From Anarhynchus alexandrinus (taxonomy: Eukaryota; Chordata; Aves; Charadriiformes; Charadriidae): a stretch of DNA of 64,000 nucleotides. The notes beneath the pieces are model-generated. The model was not told where the DNA came from, searched no databases, and was given only the letters and a program-made list of their open reading frames with translations. The DNA lies in contig VUYV01000329.1 in the NCBI GenBank assembly GCA_008711295.1, positions 248,001 through 312,000 on the forward strand, written 5' to 3'. The translations under genes and the position numbers were made by a program. Position 1 is the stretch's first letter; every line of letters starts with the position of its first letter. Positions 12,633-25,693 of the stretch are shown in pieces.

Positions 12633-15600
12633 AATAAAATAAGCTAAGAGAGACAAATAAGGAGTTTTCAGGGAAAAGAGAAAAAGCTAATGTGAGTGTT
12701 GCACTGGTGGTGGTCAGACTTGAGCTCAGCCTGGTGGAGGGTAGATACCAGACCCAAAAAAAGCCTCTTTTGTTTTTTCTTCCCACTCATTGGGAGTATC
12801 AATACACTTTGGCTCTATGAATAAGCAATAAAGAAAATGCAATATATTTGAGGTTTAATTGATCAATGTGCTTTCAGAAGTGTCAGAACAGAGTCACATC
12901 CTTTCCCTTGTCAATGCCTTCCTTGATTTGATTTTGTATATATTTTGTGAAAGGGATTCGGGTGCAAATCTGGAACAGCAGTTAGAGTTAATGCCATATA
13001 TTAACTCTTCATATCTCTTCTGTACTTGTTGCAGAGGCTCTGAACAACAAAGAAGTGACTGACTGAGAAACTAGGTGCTGATAACACTGAGGAAGCCATG
13101 GTGATTATAGAAGAGCTCTTGCAGATACAACCTGAAGATAATAGATGCTGGAGGACTGGATGCCCTAACGGGCACTTTGCAGGACTGCTGGTGATGGCAC
13201 AGGTACAGGTGTCTGCTGCTGAAAAGGCAAGAAGACATTTTTGTTGTAGAGGGAGTACAGTAATGTTTAGTTGGCTATTCTGGTATTTGTTTTGTTCACT
13301 CTAGGAATTTAACAAGGAATTCAATTGAGTTACAGTGAAAGCTTTTTTAGAAATCAACTTCTTCCAAAGAACTGCTTCAGAAATGCTTGGCATTTTCTGA
13401 ATCAAAACTATTTTACTGCAGAATTCTTAAAAAAAAAATCAGTCTTAGCTATTCATCTCTGACAAAGCAAATCAGAATGGAGAAGTACTAGAAAGCATGT
13501 AGTCACAAAATTCATCTTCAGTGAAAAGTTAATGTAAATGATCACAGACACCTTGTTGTTCTCTTTAATAATCACATGTAACAAGCAACTTTCATTTTGG
13601 AACTGGGGATGTCTCTTCTGATTTTTCTTTAAATAGCAGGAAAAAATGTTTAGTTGCTTTTCAACTAAGAGGAAAGTGTGATGATGAAGTCTCTCCCATT
13701 GGAAGTTAAAATATGTTTGTAGTTTATTCTTTAGAACTAAAACTCAAGATTTTTTTGTTTCTAATATTTGTATATATAGATGAAGAGTAGATTATTTTTT
13801 TGTATATTGTATTGCTAAGCTTGTGATAAACTTAGGTGCCTGAAAGCAAATGCTGATTATGCACGTGTGTGAACTTTGAATCACAGTTACTTGGATTATA
13901 CTGATAAAGTCTTTATCCTAAGGTTTTAAAGAACCTTCAAGATCAGGGAAAGTTTCTTAAAAAGGAAGACCATTATAAAGCTCTGTCTTACCCTTCTGTT
14001 TAAAACCTGTTTGTTTCTCATATGGATTTGATAGCTTAAATATCAGAAAGATTTACCTGCAGTTTTGCCGCTATGCTAATTTTCTTTAAGGGAATACAAA
14101 ACAATTGATCATTAGAACAGAGTTTTACTGGGCAAAATGCCAAGTTATGTCGGCAGTATGAAATGGAGTTCTTAAAATATTTAAAACACTATTCGCTTAA
14201 CTTTGAAGGTCTATAGAAAGGCCATTTATACTCAAGAAGGAAAGATAAACAGATTCATTTCTATTTTCTTCTCAGAAATGTAAATGTATATCGGTTCTGA
14301 AATTCTGGCTGTCTCCTTATGAATTTAGAAACCATAAAATTAAAGTCAAGCATTAAACTTTTATGAAGAGAACAAATTAGAAATCCCCTAGTAATAACTG
14401 AGCTATCGCTACTGTTCTCAGTCATTTTGGCCGTCAAATAGACGTCTTTCTTTGTCTGCCAAGGAACACATTTAAAATTTAAAAAAAAAAATCTCTATCT
14501 TTGGATATAAAGTGTGTATCAACTTATGTTCAATATTTGTAATATCTGGACAGTTGTCTAAAAGAGTTAGTAAAAGAGTAAGTATTTAGATGGGAGTTAT
14601 AGTCCAGAAACTGTTCTTTAAAAAGTAGTTTGCTCTGATTTATGATCTTCTCATTAACATAACTGTTTTTTTAGTACTGGTATTGCCAAATCTAAGGTTT
14701 TTTTGATTCTGTTTGATCACAACAAGAATAAGGGGAAGAGAAAATGCAAAAGCCTTTCACTACTTGATACTTTTTCCTACTTTTCGGTATGTTGTGCTGC
14801 TCAATTTAGCACTTAAACTGTACAGACTCTTAAGTACTTCTCCATGCCAGTCATTACCATGTTCTGGAAAACTGAGAGAGCAGGAGAAAAGGAAAAACAC
14901 AGACTTGTCCTGTGTGGTTGACAGTGTTTTCTATTCAAGGCCATGTCTGAGTGACAATTTGTAACATGAAATTTTGGTTGCTTTTTAATTTAATGAACAT
15001 TCAAAGGCTTATATATATGGTAATATATATATTTTTTTCTTCTAAAATAAGATAGTGCAGCCCCACTTTTATTCACAGGAGTGTATCCTGATAATAAACT
15101 GGGTGGCCATGGAGTACTAGATTTTATAGAGGGACATCTATTTTGTGTAGTAGATATCAAAACCATCTGTTGACCACAATTTTAGACAGATAACTTTGGT
15201 GTCTAATTAGCATTAGTGTGCATTCATAAGAGGAACTGGCAATATTGTGGAGTTATTTTAAAACATTGACTATCAACACTTTTAATAGGGTTCCTGTCCA
15301 TTGATGATTAAAAACACTTGAGCAAAAATTGCAACTAGTTGGAAAAGTAGTTGACTGAGACATGAAGTGGCTAGTCACAGAAACTACTGGTATCTTTGCA
15401 GCTTTTAGAGCTTGCTGAAATGAATATATTTTAAACAAGGAAACATAAGTGTGTTATAATGGAAGTCATCACAAGGGAATACTGACTGTTTTTTATTGGC
15501 CCATTAGTCACTCTTTTATCATCTATTTCTTAAGATACTCTGATCTGATAGGATGTACAGCAACATAATTTGCTGAAAGCTGGAATGCTTCCAAGAAGTT

Positions 15601-16531
15601 TCTCTTAGAATAATTTTTAAGCAAATTCTTTTATCAATCCTTCCTCGCTTTTAAGTAACATATTCTTCAATATCAGTTGCAGAGACCAGATAACATGAAA
15701 GTTCATTCTTTCTTTTCAGTATAAAAAAAGCATCCTAATATCTAGAAAGATTGTATAACAATAACAAAACCAACCAAACAAGCAAACAAAAAAATGGAAG
15801 AAAGAAAAAAATGCTTGAAAAGCCACAAATCTCTTAGTTTCAAAATGTCTTCCATGATCTGAAAATTGTTCACTTTCCACTGGGGAGGTGATTTTCTAAA
15901 GCCTGTTGAAGTCTGCTGTTCTCTAATTAATACTTTATATCTCACATTAGGAAATCTACTACTTATTGCTAATTTCTGCTGAAATGATCCACCTTGTCTG
16001 CAATTTATGTTGGACTCTACTACAGAATCAGTCGTGGTGTTCTTTCAAGCTTTTTTTGATTTAGAGGAAGCTGGAATCAAGATTGCTCACGTTCTGATAA
16101 AAATACAGAAGTAACTTGATGGTACTGTCTCATTGTTTTTCATAGGAGTCAGCCCATTTCTCTTTGTAGATTTTTATTATTGAAATTATCATTAGTCAAA
16201 TGCTATGTTGGAAACCCAAAAAGAATCAAAAGGCTATCAAGTGTTTCTCTATCTGAAGGTCAGAGTTGTTTTTTTTCATTTTACTTTGCTTTAGAGGTTT
16301 TCTAGCTCAATACAAGCTGCTTTCCAAAATGCAAAAATGAAAATGCAAATTCATCTCTTGATGATGAAGGATGAACAAATAAGTTCTTAATTTTTTAATC
16401 ATCCATATTAATGGTGTTCATTTGGCATGCACATAATGGTATTTATCAAAGCATGTGAAAATACTTGACAGACCCTTTATTGAGCCTCTTAACACTTCAT
16501 AGGATTAAATCTGTCTTCCAGATAAATGTAC

Positions 16532-16547
16532 TAATAATAATAATAAT
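16532..16547 (+). repeat. (TAA)n microsatellite
   Basis: Five tandem TAA units, a short simple repeat with no other visible feature. Confidence 0.9.
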
Positions 16548-17024
16548 GTGAGAAATACTTCTTCTTACTTCTTTCTAAGCTATAATCAAGATTCTGAACT
16601 CAGTCTGAAAAAATAAAATGCTTCTGGTGGTCCCTGTTTAAAGTCATCTGAAGTGAAATGTGGTGATGCAGTTAGTAGATAAGATCTGAATAGATGACAC
16701 TTTTTGTACGACAAATGAAAATTAATTCACTGTGTGACCTATTTAGAGAGCTCGCTGTGTGGAAGGATCGAAGGGTAGGGAGAGGAGTTTGTAAGCAGTA
16801 GGGGAGAGAACAGGAGTGAAATCAGATTGTCAGCTCGTACAGAGAAATTCTTTTGTATTGGAGAATGGAATATTCCAATGGAATAGCTAAATAGTCTAGG
16901 CAATAACTAAACTAAGGGGAAAGCCGAACTCTTTAATTACTGCAAAACTGATTATGTTGGTGAGATTTTGAGAAATTTGATTGCACCCTTCTGATTCGGG
17001 GTTCCTTGGCATCTGGCTTTGCCC

Positions 17025-17043
17025 ATTCCTGGGCATTGTAGTC
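17025..17043 (-). promoter_or_regulatory. Candidate ZNF143/THAP11-like motif
   Basis: Read on the minus strand the site is ACTACAATGCCCAGGAATG. The known ZNF143/THAP11 (SBS) motif is close to ACTACAATTCCCAGAATGC, so this is a near match with one substitution and one extra G. The surrounding DNA is not a CpG island or obvious promoter, whereas most functional sites of this kind are at promoters. It could be a chance match or a remnant of an old repeat. Confidence 0.25.
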
Positions 17044-17929
17044 TACTTGGTGGCTTATTGCTGTTAATGTGAGCCTAACAATAAGCTTCTCTGAGGCCAG
17101 AGCAGTTTAATCTTTTTTCAACAAGTCACTGAGGAGGGGTGACTGGGGAATGGGTTTGAAACACTCTTCTGAGCTATAATCTCTACAAATACACTGCGTA
17201 GCAGTCTGTAAGCCCATTCTTTAATGCTGGCTAGAAAGCTAAAACAAATTCTCAGAGAGGTGAGGCAGTTTGCTTACCTAAACTTGAGGAAGAATAGAGA
17301 GTCAGGGTTAAGACAACAGAAGGAAAAGACCAGGGATCCTGCATTGACTACAGATGACTGATTTAGAGTGGTGAATGAGGATTTGGGGAAACTGAGGGAA
17401 GCATTCAAAGAACATGTTCCATTCTAATGAAGGCGGCACTTTAATTGCTTGAATATTTACTGCTAACACAGTAGACATGAACAAGTTCTTGAAATTGTGG
17501 AGGCCAGTTTCTTATCTCAGAGGAGGCACCTTAGGTGTAATGGTCACTGCAAAGGTAGGGGAGAGCAGATTGAGCACGTGAAGGCTGAAAGGCAATTGAA
17601 GAGAAATAATTGTTGCATGATGCAGTTCGCAGTTCTAAGAAATGGAAAAGAAGCAAGAACAGCAGCACGGGGAAAATTCACTTAAAGACTGTTCAATATT
17701 GTCTTGAGAATTTAAGCTGTGATAGCACCCTTTCACTTACAACTACTGCACAGAAATGTTCTCTTCTGAGTACCCATTAGTTCCATATTCACTTGTTAAA
17801 ACTGTGGCCTCTGAGAGCACTTGGCGTGGGAAGCGCAGAAGAAATGGTGGTTACAGGAGAAGGCATAGCAGAAGAAAAGGGAAGCATTAAGGTCTCTCAT
17901 AAAATCTGAAAATAAAACCGAAGGACTCC

Positions 17930-19790
17930 TGTAAAAGTAGACACAAAGAAGATAGGATAAACTATAAAAATTAAGGCTCGCATAACTATGTGAGGCTAAC
18001 CAGGAATTCTACGAAACAATACAAAAGAAAACTAGCAAAAGACATAAAAACAATCAGGACAGTTCATATAGATACATGAGAAATTAGAGGAAGGCAAAAG
18101 AAAATAGTTATACTGCTTAATAGCAACCCGTATAGTTAAGAAGAGAAACGGAAGACAAGCTGGAGTACTGAAAGGCAGGTGAGGGAACATTTATGAGTTG
18201 GATGAATTAAAGTAGTAAAGTAAGGTCAGTTCCTTACTTCACCACAGTGTGTTTAAAGAGGTAGCCTAAGAAGTCTCTGAATGTTAGCAATTATCCCCTT
18301 GAACTAAGGGAGGGTGGGAGAAGTCCGAGGGGAATGACAAAGGGCAAACAGGGATTTTGAAGAAGAAAAGGATGCTTCTTGGGAAATAAAGACCAATCAG
18401 CCTAACTGGCATACACAGAAATTTACCTGGACAAATTATGAATAAATTTATAAGCATCTAGAGGATAAAAAGGTGACAAGGACAGCCAGCATGGATTTGC
18501 CAAGAACAAATCTTACTGAGCCAATCTAATTTTCTTCTTCAACCAGAAAACTGGCAGAGTGGGTAAGGTAGATAGAGTAGATATGATATATTCTGACTTT
18601 CGACTTTCTGCGTAGTTTTGTATTGCATTTTGGTAGCTAACTAGGGAAGTGTGGTATAAATAGCTGATTTCAATTTAAGATGAAAGTGCAAATTTGGGAA
18701 AAAATACCTCCAGGGTTTGTTACTAGTTGCAGGCAGTCAAAGTGGAAAAGATTTTCAAGTGAATGATTGTAGGTGTCTCTTCTGAACATGATTCTGTCGG
18801 GGTTTTTGTCAGTTACTTGTGTGTTGGCCTACCTTCAATTATGTTTTTTTTAACATGTATAAAAAGATGCAGATAAAGGTGCAAGCACTTCAGAGTGCAG
18901 ATTTCAAATTGACAATTATCTTTCTATATCAGAGTAGGATTTTTAAAGACCTAGGCAAAGTACTGTATTTAAGAGAGAAAAGTCAAATATGTGCACAAAA
19001 TGTGAAACAGCTGTACTAACCTAAAAAAGCTATGTAAAAGTATGGTCCTAGTGCATCAAAAAGTTAATTTATTATAAGATGCATATCTCATTTCTAGTTA
19101 TATTTAACAGGAATGTTAGATTAATATACTGGCGGTATTACTGCAATTTTTTTCATGCTTGTAACAGTCTGGATGAAATATTGTTTGTATTTTGGGCACC
19201 TCGGTTTTAAGAAGGAGATCGACAAAGACAATAAGCATACTACCTATGTTTAGATGTTCTTACTTTTCTTTTAGAAGTGTTTAAGTGTCTCTCTCATCCT
19301 TAGATTATATATGGGCATTGATGAGACTTTTTACCAGGATAAATATTTTCCTTCGGTACCTAAAGTGGACATGTTACCAGTGTTGCAGGCGGCTGTGTAG
19401 CACACATCAGAACTGACTGCAGGCCCAGAAAACTTGAGCTGTTTGGGGAATTTAGAAGACTTTAAAAGAGAAAGAAGAGGCAGACAAGCCTTCTCATATG
19501 CAAATGTTTACTTCTGGCTCCATAAGGCTTAGGATAAGACAAAATAGGTTTGATTTGTAGGGAAGATGATTTACGTTCCATATGAGGGAAAACTTTTTCG
19601 CAAAAAAGGATAATTAAGCAGAAGGAAATAACTTCCCTGGGGAAATTATGAAATCTCTCCTTTAATGGGAACTTCTAAAAACAAACATCTGTCAGAGGTA
19701 GTCCAAGTCTATCTAACCATGCTTCAGTGCAGGAGGATGGACTGTGTCAGTCTCCAGATCAGTTCCAGCCTTACTCCTTCGATTCTGTGA
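17930..19790 (+). mobile_element. Ancient CR1-type LINE, 3' half of ORF2 plus 3' tail, decayed
   Basis: A roughly 1.86 kb, heavily diverged CR1-like non-LTR retrotransposon. Matches to the family appear in the right order. A segment around 18377-18540 encodes the end of the reverse-transcriptase region (CAGCATGGATTTGCCAAGAA at 18487-18506). At about 18576-18602 one frame reads V-D-M-I-Y-S-D-F, the place of the conserved Y-L-D-F-x-K-A-F-D motif, followed by a stop. Further matches follow at 18625-18770 and 18880-19010, and at about 19190-19228 (TTTTGGGCACCTCGGTTTTA). The 3' tail at 19515-19790 ends GATTCTGTGA, an octamer-like terminus. Many stops and frameshifts break the frame, so no functional protein is made. 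The 66-codon open frame at 18819-19019 is a leftover of this element. The 5' limit is approximate, because similarity fades before 17930. The segment at 19230-19430 is longer than expected. Confidence 0.85.
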
Positions 19791-20748
19791 CATCGTGGAG
19801 GATTTTTCTCCCTGACTGCACAAAAACATCTGCGTGCTCCAAGCTTGTAATTAAAACATCTGCTGAACAAAGCAGGGTTGTAAATTTCAACTCATATGAG
19901 ACACACAATTAACGCTATCGATGTGCCAATCACCTTCCACTGCAAACTTTTCCTGAGAAGAGTTTCTTTTTACAGCACTTTAGTTTATCAGTCACTAATT
20001 TCTAATAATACATTAATTGCTTTAGTATTCGCCCACTAATTTAATAATCACATCTCGCCCTTTGGCAAATATTTCATATGAAAACCAGTTATCCTCAAAT
20101 AGTTCTTCTGTCACTCTGACCCAGTTATTTTGATTCCTAACTGTCTTTACTTAGTAGTTATACAAATGGGATTTTCATACAAATATAATCCATTTCTATT
20201 GTAATGCAAAAATAATTTGTTTGACATTCAGTGCCAGTTGCCTGGCTTAGTGTCTAATAGTTATATGCCCACCATCCTCTCAATTTGCTGTTATTTGATT
20301 GCTGTTACTTTTCATTCTGCTCTGTCTACAAAGGTAGAATATCTGATGCCTCCTGAATTAGGCACTGCGGGATTCATTTCTTCTCGCCTCACAGACTGCT
20401 CATGTTTTCTTTGATCAGAAGAACAATAAAATGGTTCATACTTTTTAAAAACATACAAAAGTAACATTTTAAAATGGTACAGGCTCGGTCCCACAGTTTA
20501 CATGAGTTATTTTCAATAAAACATCATTATGAAAGTAATAAGTAAAGTCATCATATATCATTAATACTTGCTGTAGAGAGTGATGTTTCTCTCAAAACAT
20601 GATCTTATAAAATATGTTTCACCATTTTCATGTCTCAGGAAGACATTCATTCCTAAGAGAAAAACTACATGGCTTTCAGTATGTTTGATCATTCAGATCA
20701 TTCAGTTGGTGAGTGTTCTGCCTTGACAGTGGAATAGTTAAGCACGCT

Positions 20749-20853
20749 GAGAAAAGGAGAGAGAGAAAGGGAAGGAGAAAAAAGAAGGGAGAGGGGTAAA
20801 GGAAAGAGGGAAAATGAGAAATGGAAAAGGAAGCAAAGAGAAAGGAAGAGAAG
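20749..20853 (+). repeat. Homopurine (GA-rich) tract
   Basis: About 105 nt made almost only of A and G on the plus strand. The first 48 nt (20749-20796) contain no pyrimidine; after that only a few T and one C interrupt it. Such tracts can adopt triplex (H-DNA) structure and are prone to length change. No regular repeat unit is visible. Confidence 0.9.
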
Positions 20854-23800
20854 CGTCTTCCTAACCCCAGTAAAGTACTGGGCTAGTATAAAGACGATTC
20901 TTATCTCATCAGAGTCAATATTCGTGTCTTGAGTCTTGCTGCATAATAATAATATATATAATTAAGGGAGGGCTTTCAAATTATTTCTGTTGGTTTAACA
21001 ATGGTGAGATTTAAACTGACTTCCATGGGATCAGAACCAAGTCAACAATGAGCTCCTGTGTAAATATATTTCCAACTGAGAAAGATTAAGAGCTCATAAT
21101 GCAGTGTTACTGTACATGTCTAATACAATATTTGCATTATTTCTGGTAGAGTATTTGATAATATTTGCAAAAAAACAATCAAAACAATCCAAATAGATAC
21201 TACTTCTCAACTGTTGAGTAAGTTCTATGGAAATACTCTATTTTTCTATTGCCAAGCTTAACAAATGGCTTGCTTTGATATTCGCCCTTTCCCACACTCA
21301 TCAAATGCATTGCACATTGTGGGTGTTTCTTCCCCACTTCTTTTAGAAACAAGGCATGGAAGACAGGTAGTACAGGATAACTAACTCCTGATGAATATTG
21401 AATGTGGACTGTCGTAACTTAGTTACTGTTCCCACTACTATCTGTATTCTGCCAATATCTGACTCTAAAACAGAGAAAAAGTCATCAGTCACGCTGTCAT
21501 CTTGTAGCCTTGTGGCAACCTGAAAGTTTATGGTCTATAAAGACACAGCAAAGAAAATATTCTCATGACTCTTATGAGTCTTATGAACTCTGACTGCTGT
21601 TCATAGTAGGACTATCAGAACTGAATATGACTTCAGTGTTTGTGAAGTTGTTCTCCAAATCACTTCTGCCAGATGACAGTCAGTTTGTGTGCTGTTTCTC
21701 CAGAACGTAGCACTTCTTTCCTGGTAAAATAATTGACATCAAGCCTTCTCCTGCAGCTGGATGCATTTGCTTATCTGATCGCTGAGAAAGACTTGGTAAA
21801 ATATTCCAGAAACTGGCCCCATAGTCAAACATAGCTTTGTTTTCTAGCCCCATTATCCTTGTTCAGTGCTGCCACTGATATCTTTCCGCTACCTGCAAAT
21901 GAACGTCCACAGCCACTGAGTATGTGAAAATGGGAATCACATTTTTCTGTTGGCACTAGCGGCTTTCCAATAAAAATATTTTTATGTCCAGGCAGCCTTT
22001 TGGCCAAATGTATTTTTTGCAGTATGCTGGGGAATGCAACTTGCAGCATTTGATGCTCACAAAATGTTTAATGGGCTGGTAAAAGACTTTTCACTCCCTA
22101 TCTCTTTTTTTTTTGGAGGGGAAGAAAAGCCTCAATATCCTATACTTAGCCAAGTACAGATGTGATGATCTGCCTGAGAAATACTTGTGTTATTTCCCTG
22201 AATAGTCTTTGTATCAAAGCATCTGAGAATGCATACACCTTTGCAAGGAAGAAACTGCCCTGGAAATTTTCTTTTTATGCTTTTAACTAGAATGCTATGA
22301 AATTAATAGAGATTGAAATTTTTTTTTTCTACTGTTATGATTATTTACCAAAATCTCTCTGTGTGTTTCACATAGCTGCAAGACTGAAATAGATCTTATA
22401 AAAACATAGGATAATTTTTTTTCTCTCTCTCTTATTTACTAGTATTTTGCTATGGTGATGAACACCTAGCCTAGAGCTCACCGCGCATATAACATACTGA
22501 CTATATGGAACAGTTGGAGAATGGCACAGGTATTTTTAAGCTAAACTCTTTTGGTGAGTTACTGTTAAAGGTCAAATCAGCAGATCCAGTCTACCTAAAG
22601 TATCTTGGTACTACAAATTGAACCTTCAGTGTCTGTCGCAGCCTTTAGTAGAGACGCTCACTGCATTTGCCTAGGAGCCGATATATTCAGTGATGAGCGG
22701 AATCTTAACTCTCACTTTTGGCAAAACCACTGCAATTTATTCTTACTTACATGACTAAAGTGAGACATCCAGCTAAACACAATGATAAAGCACACCAAAG
22801 GTTTTACAAAAAGCAGTAAAAAAAATCTGTTATCATTGTATGTATTTAATAGCTTTTTTCCAAAAGGGGTTATGGGCAGCAAATGAGAGCATTTTGTTGT
22901 GTAAATGTATAAGCATACTTTTGTCAAAATTAAATTATTTAATGTTAAACTTCATAACTTATGGACAGAATATGGTAAATTAGTATGCCGTATGTATATC
23001 ATAAGCAGCTGAGGTAGTTAATTTTGTTTGCTTTAGTAAAGCTCCCTGTATCAGTTGTATGTGTCAAGGCATATAAATACAGAAATATTAGTTACATTTT
23101 AAATGTATATTCTGTTATACATTTGTTCCAGAGAGAATGGACATCACTGTTTGTTTAGAAACATGCAAGTTTGGTATTTATTACACTTTACTCCTTAAAA
23201 ATGTCTTTGAATGTCACTTTCAGTTCAAAGAAAAGAATTTCTAAGCTTTTCCATCTGGAAACAGCTTGCTTCATATGATCAAAAAGACAAATTTATATAC
23301 TTTGATTAAGTGGTCCTTTCAAAATAGCAATGTGAGTGATCATTCAAGAACTGTAAGCAAGTTAAGTTTTGCATATGAAAATACACTTCTGTGGAGGAAA
23401 TGAGATTTTTTTAAAAAAAAACAATCATTTAGAAGACGTTGAAGTTTTTTATTGCACTTCTCTTTGTACTCTTGTTGCTAAGTAAAAGCTGTTAATTGTA
23501 GATCTGATAAAAGTGATAAGAATGTAAATTTATGGGGTCACAATAAACTATGAATGGTTAAGGACAGAAAAAGTTGAGTGTTCAAAAATAAATGGAAAAG
23601 TCTGTTTTAAAGAAAGTGAAGTAAATATGAGTCATATCTTTAAAAGTTTCCGAAAGTAGTATAGGACAAATTTTGCCCTTGGAAGCATAAGGAGGTCTCC
23701 TGTTGAGCTCAGTGATGCATGTGAGGGCAAAATTTGACTTAATGTGCCTGAAACGTGAAAAGGAAAGTTTAAGAAAGAAAGGGCATTAACTTTGCTAACC

Positions 23801-25644
23801 TACAAGGCTGTCACGCTGCTCACCTTTTTTACTCCTGATGAGCAAGCTCCCAGAACAAAAACCTTTCCTGGTCTGTCCTACTTATTTCAATGAGATTTTT
23901 CATCCTTATTTTGTTCAGGAATTAAGTTCCAAACATTATACTGGATGATGTATATATTTGAGATTGTTTAACTATTTGGAACTACCTCCTTAAGAAGCAG
24001 AAACTTGTTCAACACTTGTCTGACTACAGGCCGCTTATTTATGAAAGATGTGGTAATTTTTCTGTTTGTTTAGATCTGATGAGTCTACAATAATGAAAGA
24101 TCTAAAAACTGATGGAATTGATGATTACCTGAATTCTAAATTTATAGTCTTAACTACCTTGTGGCTTGGAAAAAAAAAGGTGTAGTTAAAGGGAAGTGAC
24201 TAAATGTACCACAGATAAGACACCTAACTCATCCTTTTAGTGTTTATCAATTTATTTTTTTTTCCTTTCTGAAAGGAGTTCAGCTAACAAAAAGTTCCAA
24301 TGATTTATAAAAACTGAAATCCTGAAAATAGAAAAGGAGAAATAAATGCCTGATCTTTGCTGTACAGTAGCAGGCAGAATTTATATGGGATGTGGGGTTT
24401 AATTAAATCGGAAATCTTAAGGATTAAACTTTTCCTGATTCTGAGGGAGCTTATATTCACAGACGCCTCAATAGTCTGGCTGCATAGTGTGGTCAAGGGT
24501 GAGGAGCACTTTCTTGTTGTTCCTGTAAAGGGAGTTTCACTTTTGTGAGAGATATTATATATATTGGGCCAGAGGGACACTGAGAAATGGTGAGTAAGAC
24601 TATATCCAAGTACTTACATAATTAAAAGTTAAATTGTATTCTGTTATTTTATTTATAAACACCTAGCTTCTTAGTGCAAGACATTCATATATTTGCCTCT
24701 TGTATCCACAGCAAGTGGGGAGGGAGAAAAAAAGGAGAGAATAAAATCTGAATAAAAATGCTATAATGATATTTTAAACAAAGAAAAGTGTATTATGTAG
24801 GCATGGAGAAGGGTTATAGACCTTTACATCAATGTAACATTAAGTCTGAGATGTGGAACGAGTAAGATTAGGAACATCAGAATTAAGAATCCATAGATAC
24901 TAAACTTGTCACCTTTTATGCTTATACCATATGATACAGAATTTAATCACCTGCTTCCTTTCATTATCTGAGTTACCTGAACATCACAGGAGAGTGGTGA
25001 GATCTGATCAGACAGGGGCATCTCTGCACAGTTTGGAGATATCCCAGTCTGCTGAAACTGGGAAAGCATTTCACCCAGCAGAGAGACCCAAGTCTGCTCG
25101 TCTCTATTTCTTTTCAGTAGCACAGTTAAATTCAAAAGAATTGGAAGGCAGGAAAAAATAATCAGCTCTCTGAATCTGAATCAACATTTCAAAATCTACA
25201 ATGCCTATTACGTATGCATATACAACAAATGACTGGAGCGGGAGGGAAGGAGAAGGAGGCTGAATACATTGGTGGTCTCATTTATAGTTTTTTAAGACCT
25301 TGGTAAAGAAAAGGAGAAAGGAGGAGGTAGAAGAGGCAGAAAAATAGATGAGGAAAATGAATACTTCAGTTGCAAATTATAGATGAAATGCCTCATAGAT
25401 ATTGTAAGTAGAGTTGCTGGGAACCTGAATTTTACTTTCATGATTTTTTAAGTTTTCAGGTAGTCAAGTGATAGCAGAGAACTTGTATTCTAAAGAAGAC
25501 CTATAAGAGGAGTGTTATGGAGTAAGTACTCTAACCTGAGTCTTACTATTCTGAAGCTAGTATTCTCACTACTAACACACTTTCTTCACAAACTTATTCT
25601 TCTTTTTGTAAAATCATGGACAATGCTCTAACAGTAATTTTTTT

Positions 25645-25693
25645 AAAAAAAAAAAAAAGACCACTGTTTCAATATAAAAAAAAGGGGGGGGGG
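25645..25693 (+). repeat. A14 run and A8G10 purine run
   Basis: An A14 run at 25645-25658 and, 17 nt downstream, an A8 run (25676-25683) joined to a G10 run (25684-25693). Low-complexity DNA; exact lengths may be unreliable. Confidence 0.9.

Larger units (their letters stand above)
4879..17929. other. Non-coding DNA, no gene recognised
   Basis: About 13 kb without a supportable gene. The longest open frames here are about 60-85 codons, lie on both strands and look like chance frames. One example is the frame at 12541-12786 on the minus strand, whose composition is driven by A and T runs. Low-complexity spots are listed separately (6334-6369, 10447-10458, 12609-12632, 16532-16547). A ZNF143-like motif lies at 17025-17043. 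I see no recognisable transposon, although very old fragments could be missed by eye. Confidence 0.65.

Noticed and set aside
13098..13304. 68-codon plus-strand frame in slightly GC-richer DNA as a coding exon
   Set aside because: No recognisable domain, no convincing acceptor and donor pair, and no partner exon nearby.
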